Of a DNA stretch of 64,000 nt, positions 25,978 through 33,349 are shown one piece after another. The position numbers and the translations under genes are program-made. The notes beneath the pieces are model-generated. The model was not told the origin of the DNA, searched no databases, and was given only the letters and a program-made list of their open reading frames with translations. Position 1 is the first letter of the stretch; each line of letters opens with the position of its first letter. The stretch is from positions 1,674,001 to 1,738,000 of the forward strand of contig NZ_VORA01000001.1 of NCBI RefSeq assembly GCF_008477545.1, written 5' to 3'. The DNA comes from Roseibium aestuarii (GTDB lineage: Bacteria; Pseudomonadota; Alphaproteobacteria; Rhizobiales; Stappiaceae).

Positions 25978-27116
25978 GCGCGATTGCCTCACGCAGATCC
26001 TCCATCACCCTGTCGATGATGCTGTCCTGGGGTGTCGTGGCCCTGGTTGCTCTCGGCCTCGTGACCACCACCTTCACGCCGGACATCTCGCCCCTCGATG
26101 CCCCGGCGCTGGCCGCCTGCCTCGGACTGCTCGGTATTCTCGGCGTGCGGTTTGGCCTGGGGCTCGCCCATCACCGGATCGGGGACATTGCGCTTGGGGT
26201 GGTCACCACGCTCGCCTGCGGCTTTCTGCTGCGTGCCACGGCCGACCATGCGGGCGCGGCCACGACCGGCTTCTTCTTCCTGCTGCTGGCTGCTTGGGGC
26301 GCGGCCTGGCTCTTCATCGAGCGGCTGGCGGCCTGGAAATTGAAGGGCGCCGGCGCCAAGGCGCTCAACCTCGCGATCCCCGTGCTCTTCGGCATCTGGG
26401 TGCTGGTGGTTTGGGAGCTGGTGACCGTCGGCCTTGGGGTGCCGAAGGTGCTGCTGCCCGCGCCGTCCGACATCTGGACCCGGCTCATCGGCTCGGTTCC
26501 CATTCTCTGGGCCGACTTCCGCCAGACCTTCCTCAAGGCGGTAATCGTCGGCTATGTGCTGGGCTGTGGGTCCGGTTTCCTTGCGGCGATCGCGGTCGAC
26601 CGGGTGCCGTTCCTGCGGCGGGGCCTCATGCCCATCGGCAATCTGGTGTCGGCCCTGCCCATCGTCGGCGTGGCGCCGATCATGGTCATGTGGTTCGGCT
26701 TCGACTGGCCCTCGAAGGCGGCGGTGGTCATCATCATGACCTTCTTCCCCATGCTGGTGAACACGGTGGCCGGGCTTGCCGCATCGGATGCCATGCAGCG
26801 CGACCTGATGCGCACCTATGCCTCCAGCTACGGCCAGACCCTCACCAAGCTGCGCCTGCCCATGGCCATGCCCTTCATCTTCAACGCCCTGAAGATCAAC
26901 TCCACCCTGGCGCTCATCGGCGCCATCGTGGCGGAATTCTTCGGCACGCCCATTGTCGGCATGGGCTTCCGCATTTCCACTGAAGTGGGGCGCATGAATG
27001 TGGACATGGTCTGGGCGGAAATCGCCGTGGCAGCCCTCGCCGGATCGCTCTTCTACGGTGCCGTGGCGCTGCTGGAGCGGGCCGTCACCTTCTGGCATCC
27101 GTCGATCCGGGGGTAG
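25974..27116 (+). CDS. ABC transporter permease 2
   Basis: This permease of 380 residues starts at ATG 25974 inside the previous gene's stop. About four extra hydrophobic segments (residues 14-115) precede a standard NitT/TauT permease core with EAA-loop segment LTKLRLPMAMPFIFNALKIN (about residues 281-300). The second subunit of many pyrimidine/hydantoin-associated importers is extended in this way, but the substrate is an inference. Its end marks the end of the catabolic/import cluster. Confidence 0.9.
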   Translation: MSAIASRRSSITLSMMLSWGVVALVALGLVTTTFTPDISPLDAPALAACLGLLGILGVRFGLGLAHHRIGDIALGVVTTLACGFLLRATADHAGAATTGFFFLLLAAWGAAWLFIERLAAWKLKGAGAKALNLAIPVLFGIWVLVVWELVTVGLGVPKVLLPAPSDIWTRLIGSVPILWADFRQTFLKAVIVGYVLGCGSGFLAAIAVDRVPFLRRGLMPIGNLVSALPIVGVAPIMVMWFGFDWPSKAAVVIIMTFFPMLVNTVAGLAASDAMQRDLMRTYASSYGQTLTKLRLPMAMPFIFNALKINSTLALIGAIVAEFFGTPIVGMGFRISTEVGRMNVDMVWAEIAVAALAGSLFYGAVALLERAVTFWHPSIRG

Positions 27117-27407
27117 CATGGACGTGGAAGGCCAAGCCTCGCTGCATTGGCTCTCCTTGCGATGATGTCAGGGAGTGTGTTCGGGCTCTGCATCTACTGG
27201 AATGGATGGCAGCGAAGGAAACCTGCATCAGCAGACTGTTCCCCACAGGAGCGTCTTGCCATGGCTTGACCTTTGCTTGACCGGACCTTGACCGGGGCAT
27301 CCATGCCGTTTCATTACTGAAAAATACCCCTCATATCTCGTGGCAGAAGTCACGGCATGAATTGCCGGATCAAGTCCGGCAGTGACGACAGAAAGATGCA
27401 AGGACCC
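27117..27407. other. 291-bp intergenic region with repeat sequences before mazG
   Basis: No gene is supported. The last part contains a palindrome TGCCGGA-tcaag-TCCGGCA at 27363-27381, a relative of the palindromic repeats at 21.9, 25.0 and 46.1 kb by its TCAAG loop. Further CCGGACC/GGTC-like fragments lie near 27271-27300. Extending mazG to ATG 27357 would wrongly translate this repeat. Confidence 0.5.
27363..27381. repeat. Palindrome with TCAAG loop
   Basis: Perfect 7-bp arms TGCCGGA/TCCGGCA flank TCAAG. It shares loop and arm style with the AGGTCCCGG-type repeats but differs in the outer bases, so it may be a sister family. Confidence 0.65.
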
Positions 27408-28241
27408 ATGAAACCCGGACGCGACGTTTCCCGCCTTGTCGAGATCATGGCCGCGCTGAGAACCCCGGTCACCGGCTGCCCCTGGGATCTGGAACAGACC
27501 TTCGAGACCATCGCCCCCTATACGCTTGAAGAGGCCTATGAGGTGGCGGATGCGATCCGTCGCGACGACATGGAGAACCTGCAGGAGGAGCTGGGCGACC
27601 TGCTGCTCCAGGTGGTCTATCACGCCCAGATGGCCGACGAGGAGCACCTCTTCAACTTCGCCGATGTGGTGGAAGGCGTCACGGCCAAGATGATCCGCCG
27701 CCACCCGCATGTCTTCGGCGACGAGCATGGCGACAAGCCGGAGCTGGTCAAGGGCATCTGGGACCGGATCAAGGCCGAAGAAAAGGCGCAAAAGGCCGCC
27801 CGCCGCGCTGCCATGGGACTGGAGGACGGGCCGAAGCGCTTCCTCGACGAGGTGCCGGCCAATTTCCCTGCCCTGGTGGAGGCGGAAAAGCTGCAGCGCC
27901 GGGCGTCCCGGGTCGGCTTCGACTGGGGTGATCCGGTGCCAGTGCTGGCGAAGATCCGCGAGGAAACCCACGAGCTGGAAGCAGAGCTGACCTCAGACCA
28001 GCCGGACCGGGCGCGCATCGAGGACGAGCTGGGCGACACGCTCTTCGCCCTGGCCAATCTGGCCCGGCATCTGGACATCGACCCGGAAGCCGCCCTGCGG
28101 CGCACGAACCACAAGTTCCGCACCCGCTTCGCCGCCATCGAGGACCGGGCGGAGGCGACCGGCACCACGCTGGAGGCCATGAGCCTGGACGAGATGGAAG
28201 CCGCCTGGCAGGCCGCCAAGGGCGCGCCTCAGGAGACATAG
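27408..28241 (+). CDS. mazG: Nucleoside triphosphate pyrophosphohydrolase MazG
   Basis: MazG hydrolyses (d)NTPs to monophosphates and pyrophosphate, clearing aberrant nucleotides and affecting ppGpp-linked stress responses. The 277-residue tandem-domain form is visible: domain 1 with CPWDLEQTF and the metal-binding EEAYEVADAI...EELGDLLLQV (about residues 36-70), domain 2 with ETHELEAEL...EDELGDTLFALANLARH (about residues 190-228). ATG 27408 was chosen because upstream starts lie in a repeat palindrome. It is convergent with hflX, with a shared terminator between them. Confidence 0.95.
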   Translation: MKPGRDVSRLVEIMAALRTPVTGCPWDLEQTFETIAPYTLEEAYEVADAIRRDDMENLQEELGDLLLQVVYHAQMADEEHLFNFADVVEGVTAKMIRRHPHVFGDEHGDKPELVKGIWDRIKAEEKAQKAARRAAMGLEDGPKRFLDEVPANFPALVEAEKLQRRASRVGFDWGDPVPVLAKIREETHELEAELTSDQPDRARIEDELGDTLFALANLARHLDIDPEAALRRTNHKFRTRFAAIEDRAEATGTTLEAMSLDEMEAAWQAAKGAPQET

Positions 28242-28265
28242 GCCGCGCGGGCCGATCCGGACATG

Positions 28266-28303
28266 AAAAAGGCGGAGGCTCGATTGGAGCCTCCGCCTTT
28301 TTT
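28266..28303. terminator. Strong bidirectional intrinsic terminator between mazG and hflX
   Basis: Sixteen-bp arms AAAAAGGCGGAGGCTC (28266-28281) and GAGCCTCCGCCTTTTT (28287-28302) enclose a 5-nt loop. The A/T ends give a U-tract in both transcription directions, serving both convergent genes. Confidence 0.95.
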
Positions 28304-28351
28304 CGTATTCGCTTGGCAGCATCCGAGACCGCTGCCTCTCCGGCAGGCGCC

Positions 28352-29707
28352 CTATTCCACCAGATAGCTGGCGAAGGCGCTGCGGAAGGGCCCGCGCTGC
28401 TTGTCGGTGACGCGCACCTGCGCCTCGACGAAATCCTCCCCGTCCGTGCGGTCCAGCACCTGGGAAAGCTGGTAGAGCTGGGCGAGCAACAGACCTTCTG
28501 CCACCGGAATACGCACCACGAAGACGTCGTCATGCAGGGCGATGAAGGCGTCGATGCGGTTGTAGAGCGTGTCGAGCCCCTCGCCGGTCAGGGCGGAGAG
28601 GGCGATGGCCCCTTCCCCGCTGGCGCTCTGCTCGTCCAGCAACTTCTGGCGATAGACCGGATCCAGATTGTCGATCTTGTTCCAGACCTCGACCACGGGC
28701 GCCCCGGTGGCCGGATTGACCCCGAGGTCATCGAGGGTCTTCTTCACGTCCATGGCCTGGGCGTCGCTGTCCGGGTGCGAGATATCGCGCACATGCAGGA
28801 TCAGATCCGCTTCCAGAACCTCTTCGAGGGTCGCACGGAAGGCGGCCACCAGATGGGTCGGAAGATCGGAAATGAAGCCCACCGTGTCGGAGAGGATCAC
28901 CTCCCGTCCATGGGGCAGCCGGATCTTGCGCAGGGTCGGATCCAGCGTTGCAAAAAGCAGATCCTTGGCGAAGACATTGGCCTCCGTCATCCGGTTGAAC
29001 AGGGTCGACTTGCCGGCGTTGGTGTAGCCGACGAGCGCCACCACCGGCTGCGGGATCTTCTTGCGCTTCTTGCGGTGCAGGTCGCGGGTGCGGCGCACGC
29101 CTTCCAGCTGCTTCTGCAGGGCCAGGATCCGGTCCTGGATCTGACGCCGGTCGGCCTCGATCTGGGTTTCGCCGGGCCCGCCCATGAAGCCTGCGCCCCC
29201 GCGCTGACGTTCCAGGTGGGTCCAGGAGCGCACGAGCCGGCTCTTCTGCCAGGTGAGGTGGGCCAGATCGACCTGCAGGCGGCCTTCCTTGGTGCGCGCC
29301 CGGTCGCCGAAGATTTCCAGGATCAGACCGGTCCGGTCGATCACCTTGGTCTTCAGGTTCTTTTCCAGGTTGCGCTGCTGCACGGGGGTGAGCGGATGAT
29401 CGATGACCACCAGATCCAGCTCTTCGGCTGCCACCATCCCGGCCAGTTCCTCCACCTTGCCCTCTCCGAAGAGCGTGGCAGGGCGTGGAGCGTTGATGCG
29501 CACGACCGCAGCGTGAACGATGTCGAGATTGATGGCCGCAGACAGGCCGACGGCCTCGTCGAGGCGGGCTTCCGGTGTGCGCAGATGGCGCAGTCCGTCG
29601 TCCCCTGCGGCATGGCGGCCGGTCAGCACCGGCTCCACGATCATTGCGCGATAAGGCTGCGGGCGGCGATCAAATCCTCCCTGATCGCCGCCCGAACCCG
29701 AACTCAT
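28352..29707 (-). CDS. hflX: Ribosome-associated GTPase HflX
   Basis: HflX splits stalled or hibernating 70S ribosomes under stress. The G domain begins with P-loop GYTNAGKSTLFN (about residue 205) followed by the DTVGFISDLP switch; the N-terminal HflX domain and RGGAGFMGGPGETQIE glycine-rich segment are present. Starts are ATG 29707 (451 residues) or TTG 29734, the latter touching the hfq stop codon. The Gly-rich N-terminal tail favours neither. The hfq-hflX pair is an ancient conserved operon. Confidence 0.95.
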   Translation of the reverse strand: MSSGSGGDQGGFDRRPQPYRAMIVEPVLTGRHAAGDDGLRHLRTPEARLDEAVGLSAAINLDIVHAAVVRINAPRPATLFGEGKVEELAGMVAAEELDLVVIDHPLTPVQQRNLEKNLKTKVIDRTGLILEIFGDRARTKEGRLQVDLAHLTWQKSRLVRSWTHLERQRGGAGFMGGPGETQIEADRRQIQDRILALQKQLEGVRRTRDLHRKKRKKIPQPVVALVGYTNAGKSTLFNRMTEANVFAKDLLFATLDPTLRKIRLPHGREVILSDTVGFISDLPTHLVAAFRATLEEVLEADLILHVRDISHPDSDAQAMDVKKTLDDLGVNPATGAPVVEVWNKIDNLDPVYRQKLLDEQSASGEGAIALSALTGEGLDTLYNRIDAFIALHDDVFVVRIPVAEGLLLAQLYQLSQVLDRTDGEDFVEAQVRVTDKQRGPFRSAFASYLVE

Positions 29708-29734
29708 GTCGCTTTCGCGAGATTTGGAAGTCAA

Positions 29735-29992
29735 TCAGCTACCCGCCTTCTCGGCGCCTTCGTCGGTCGGCTCGAACAGCTGGACCGGGGCGTTGGGCAT
29801 GATCGTGGAAATGGCGTGCTTGTATACGAGCTGGGAGTGACCGTCCCGGCGCAGCAGCACGCAGAAATTGTCGAACCAGGTCACAACCCCCTGCAGCTTG
29901 ACCCCGTTGATCAGGAAGATCGTCAGGGGGGTCTTCTGCTTGCGGACGTGGTTCAGAAACGTGTCTTGCAGATTTTGTGCGCGCTCAGCCAT
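29735..29992 (-). CDS. hfq: RNA chaperone Hfq
   Basis: Hfq is a hexameric Sm-like protein that pairs small RNAs with mRNAs. From ATG 29992 the product is 85 residues. The Sm1 motif [20 protein letters not shown] begins near residue 8 and the Sm2 motif [10 protein letters not shown] lies near residues 55-65; the C-terminal tail is short, as in alphaproteobacteria. The frame is open further upstream, but those residues are non-family and include intergenic sequence. hflX follows without a gap. Confidence 0.97.
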   Translation of the reverse strand: MAERAQNLQDTFLNHVRKQKTPLTIFLINGVKLQGVVTWFDNFCVLLRRDGHSQLVYKHAISTIMPNAPVQLFEPTDEGAEKAGS

Positions 29993-30542
29993 CTGTTTTT
30001 TATCCTGTTTCGACCGGGCACGGCCGGGCACCCGATAGTTTTCGTTCTCAATGTCATGGGGCCCTAAACACAAATCTGCCGCCCCAATCGACTTCCCCTC
30101 TTTATTGCTCCTCTTGAGCGGGTGTTTCTCGCCACCCTGCCCCGCGGAACAATCATCGAAGTCGACCAATACCCTAACATTACAGCCCGGTTAGGTGGAA
30201 AGTGCACCCTCACCGATTCTGTCGCAGTATGCACAGCTTAGTGAAAATCCACCGCGTCCCTGCCCCCGGCGCTGAAACGGCGATGCATCCTGCCTCGCAA
30301 ACTGGTCGCAGAAAAGCGGCGCCAAAGGTCTTGGGAAACCTCTGCACGCCCGATCCCTTGCAACCGGCAAGTTGAAATCCCTACCGAGATCTACCTAAGC
30401 CAAGGGCGCCCCAAAGATCAAGTGCCTCGCGAAGAGGAATGACCGAGGGTGTTCACCTGCTTTCTGGCCGCGCGCAGGTTTTTGCGCGGCGCCGCCAAGA
30501 TCTGCCCGGAGCGAACCCTGCGGCCGGCAGCAATCTCCCGGC
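29993..30542. other. 550-bp gap between hfq and trkA
   Basis: No gene is supported. The right end of hfq's 5' region (about 29993-30060) should hold its promoter. A GC hairpin CCGCGC-gcaggttttt-GCGCGG near 30470 lies about 70 bp past the trkA stop and could help end its transcript, but it lacks a convincing U-tract in that direction. The rest (30180-30450) shows no structure I recognise; a small RNA cannot be excluded. Confidence 0.4.
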
Positions 30543-31919
30543 TCAGAAGAACTCGAGGCTGACCCGGAACATCTGCTCCACCTGGCGCACCCTCGACGCA
30601 ATGGCGAAGATGACGATCCGGTCCTGGGCCTGGATCTGGAAGCTGCCGTTGGGGGTGTAGACCTTGCCGTTGCGATAGACCGCTCCGATGCGGATGCCGG
30701 TCGGCAGGTCGATGTCGCGCAAGGGGCGCCCGACCAGCGGCGAGGTGTCGAGCGCTTCGGCCTCCACCACTTCCGCCGCGCCGTTCTGGAGCGAATGCAC
30801 CCCGCGGATACGGCCCCGGCGCACGTGCTGCAGGATCTTCGAAATGGTCACCGCACGGGGATTGATGAAGGCATCGATGCCGAGCGCGGAGGTGAAGGCC
30901 GGATAGCTCGGGTTGTTGAGCAGCGACAGGTTGCGGCGGCAGCCGAGCTTCTTGGCCATGACGCAGGAGAGGATGTTGACCTCGTCGTCATTGGTCAGCG
31001 CCACCATCGTGTCGGCGGTACTCACGTCCGCCTCGTCCAGGATGCCCTGATCCAGCGCGCTGCCATGAAGAATGACCGAGCGCTTCAGCTCGTCGGCGAC
31101 GGCGACCGCCCGCTCGCGGGAGGCCTCGATCAGCTTGACGCGGGTGTTGGACTGGCGGCTTTCCAGCGCACGGGCCACATAGAGACCGATGTTGCCACCG
31201 CCTGCGATGACCACCCGGCTCGCTTCCGGCTCCTCGTGACCGAAGATGCCGAGGGTGCGGCGCACCTGATCGCGCTTGGCCACCACATAGGCCAGATCGC
31301 CCACCAGCAGGCTGTCGGAGCTGGAAGGCACGAAGAGCTTGTTGTTGCGGTAAACGCCGACCACCACCGCCCCGAGATCGGGGAAGAGCTCGGTCAGCTG
31401 GCGCAGCGGCGTGTCCACCACCGGGCAGTCGTCCTCGATGGTGATGCCGACGGTCACCACCTGATCGTCGGCAAAGCGGACGGTTTCCACCGCCCCCGGC
31501 AGGGCAAGGCGGCGCAGCACCATTTCGCCCACTTCGATTTCCGGCGAGATGATCACGTCGATCGGCATGTTCTCGCGGGAGAACAGGCTCTGCCAGCGGC
31601 CCTGCAGATAGCTCTGGGAGCGAATGCGGGCGACTTTGGTGGGCACGTTGAAAAGGGAATGGGCCACCTGGCAGGCGACCATGTTCACCTCGTCATAGAG
31701 GGTCACGGCGATGATCATGTCCGCTTCCTCGGCACCGGCTGCCGCCAGTACGTCCGGATGGGCACCGTGACCGACAAAGCCGCGCACGTCGAGCTGATCG
31801 CCGATGGCGTTGATGAGCTTCGGCGAGGAGTCGATCACCGAGACATCGTTCTGCTCGGCTGCCAGCCTTTCGGCAATCCCGTAACCCACCTGGCCGGCGC
31901 CGCAAATGACCACCTTCAT
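30543..31919 (-). CDS. trkA: Trk potassium uptake system peripheral protein TrkA
   Basis: TrkA is a cytoplasmic NAD(H)-binding regulator of Trk K+ channels. The 458-residue protein is a tandem duplication of RCK units: the first Rossmann motif is VVICGAGQVGYGIAERL at residue 3 and the second VVIAGGGNIGLYVARAL near residue 234, each followed by a TrkA_C domain (second near residues 370-455). Its place after ntrX is conserved in alphaproteobacteria. The TrkH/TrkG channel gene is not in view. Confidence 0.96.
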   Translation of the reverse strand: MKVVICGAGQVGYGIAERLAAEQNDVSVIDSSPKLINAIGDQLDVRGFVGHGAHPDVLAAAGAEEADMIIAVTLYDEVNMVACQVAHSLFNVPTKVARIRSQSYLQGRWQSLFSRENMPIDVIISPEIEVGEMVLRRLALPGAVETVRFADDQVVTVGITIEDDCPVVDTPLRQLTELFPDLGAVVVGVYRNNKLFVPSSSDSLLVGDLAYVVAKRDQVRRTLGIFGHEEPEASRVVIAGGGNIGLYVARALESRQSNTRVKLIEASRERAVAVADELKRSVILHGSALDQGILDEADVSTADTMVALTNDDEVNILSCVMAKKLGCRRNLSLLNNPSYPAFTSALGIDAFINPRAVTISKILQHVRRGRIRGVHSLQNGAAEVVEAEALDTSPLVGRPLRDIDLPTGIRIGAVYRNGKVYTPNGSFQIQAQDRIVIFAIASRVRQVEQMFRVSLEFF

Positions 31920-31975
31920 GATCGAGACCCTCGATTGACTTGCCCTAGGACAGATCCCTTAGCAGAGCTGGCCGG

Positions 31976-33343
31976 TCAGGACAGCCCCAAACTCTTCAAT
32001 TTGCGGTGGAGGGCGGAGCGCTCCATGCCGACGAATTCGGCCGTCCGCGAAATATTGCCGTCAAAGCGCTTGATCTGGGCCTGCAGGTAATCCCGCTCGA
32101 AGATCTCGCGCGCCTCGCGCAGGGGCATGGACATGAGCTGCTCGCCGCCGCCATTGCTGGCCAGACCGGGCAGCATGGCGCCCACCTCCGCCGGCAACAG
32201 ATCGGCGGTCACCGGCTGGTCCGGTTCGCCGCGCGCCAGGATCAGCAGGCGCTCCACGTTGTTGCGAAGCTGGCGCACGTTGCCCGGCCAGTCATGGGTC
32301 TGGAGCACCGCCATGGCATCGGCGCCGATCTCGCGCACCGGAATGCCGGAGGCGGCCGATACCTGCTCGACGAAATAATTCACCAGGGTCGGAATGTCCT
32401 CCCGGCGCTCGGCCAGTCCCGGCACCCGCAGGGGCACGACTCCCAGGCGGTGGAACAGGTCCTGACGGAAGGTGCCCGCCACGATCTCGCCTTCCAGATC
32501 CTTGGCGGTGGATGACAGGATGCGCACGTCGACCTGGACCTTCCGCGCCCCACCGAGACGGGAGAAGCTCTGCTCCACCAGCACCCGCAGGATCTTGCCC
32601 TGGGTCTCCAGCGGCATGTCGCCGACTTCGTCGAGGTAGAGCGTGCCGCCGTGGGCCTCTTCCAGCGCACCGACCTTGCGGATGTTGCCATCCTGGTCCT
32701 CGATGCCGAAGAGCTCCTCCTCCATCCGGTCGGGCGTGATGGTGGCCGCGTTGATGACGACGAAGGGGCTGCGGGCGCGGGCCGACAGATCGTGGATCAT
32801 GCGGGCCGCCAGTTCCTTGCCCGACCCGGACGGACCGGAGATCAGCACCCGGCTGTTGGTGGCCGCGATCCTGTCGATGGCCTGACGCAGCTGGTTGGCC
32901 GCACTGGAGCTGCCCACCATGCCGTCGGCAGACCCGGTCTTCTGCTTCAGCTCGCGGTTTTCCCGGCGCAGGCTGGAGGCTTCCAGCGCGCGTTCGACGA
33001 TCAGGATCAGGCGGTCGGTCTTGAAGGGCTTCTCGATATAGTCATAGGCCCCGCGCTTGATGGCGGAAACGGCGGTTTCCACATTGCCGTGACCGGAGAT
33101 GATGACGACCGGCAGGTCCGGATCCATTTCCTTCAGCGCATCCAGCACGCCGAGCCCGTCCAGCCGGCTCCCCTGCAGCCAGATGTCGAGCACCACGAGG
33201 GACGGCCGGCGCTCCTTGACCGCGGCAATGGCCGTGTCGCTGTCGCTGGCCATGCGAGTGCCGTAGCCCTCGTCGTCCAGGATCCCGGAAATCAGTTCGC
33301 GGATGTCCTTTTCGTCATCCACGACGAGAATGTCATGTGCCAT
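31976..33343 (-). CDS. ntrX: Nitrogen-assimilation response regulator NtrX
   Basis: NtrX is the response regulator partner of NtrY and affects nitrogen metabolism, redox and envelope functions. The 455-residue protein has a receiver domain with phospho-acceptor D53 (VVLDIW), a AAA+ domain with Walker A GPSGSGKE (about residue 168) and Walker B GTLYLDEVGDMPL, and a C-terminal Fis-type helix-turn-helix (NISRTAEFVGMERSALHRKL). The GAFTGA sigma-54 contact loop is absent: ELFG is followed by IEDQDGNIRKVGALEEAHGG. This is typical of alphaproteobacterial NtrX and implies sigma-54-independent action. ntrY ends 6 bp upstream. Confidence 0.95.
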   Translation of the reverse strand: MAHDILVVDDEKDIRELISGILDDEGYGTRMASDSDTAIAAVKERRPSLVVLDIWLQGSRLDGLGVLDALKEMDPDLPVVIISGHGNVETAVSAIKRGAYDYIEKPFKTDRLILIVERALEASSLRRENRELKQKTGSADGMVGSSSAANQLRQAIDRIAATNSRVLISGPSGSGKELAARMIHDLSARARSPFVVINAATITPDRMEEELFGIEDQDGNIRKVGALEEAHGGTLYLDEVGDMPLETQGKILRVLVEQSFSRLGGARKVQVDVRILSSTAKDLEGEIVAGTFRQDLFHRLGVVPLRVPGLAERREDIPTLVNYFVEQVSAASGIPVREIGADAMAVLQTHDWPGNVRQLRNNVERLLILARGEPDQPVTADLLPAEVGAMLPGLASNGGGEQLMSMPLREAREIFERDYLQAQIKRFDGNISRTAEFVGMERSALHRKLKSLGLS

Positions 33344-33349
33344 GTGTCG

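Noticed and set aside
28313..30067. Long plus-strand frame opposite hflX and hfq
   Set aside because: Composition is typical of antisense shadow frames (repeated HxxH, low-complexity), and both minus-strand genes have clear family motifs.
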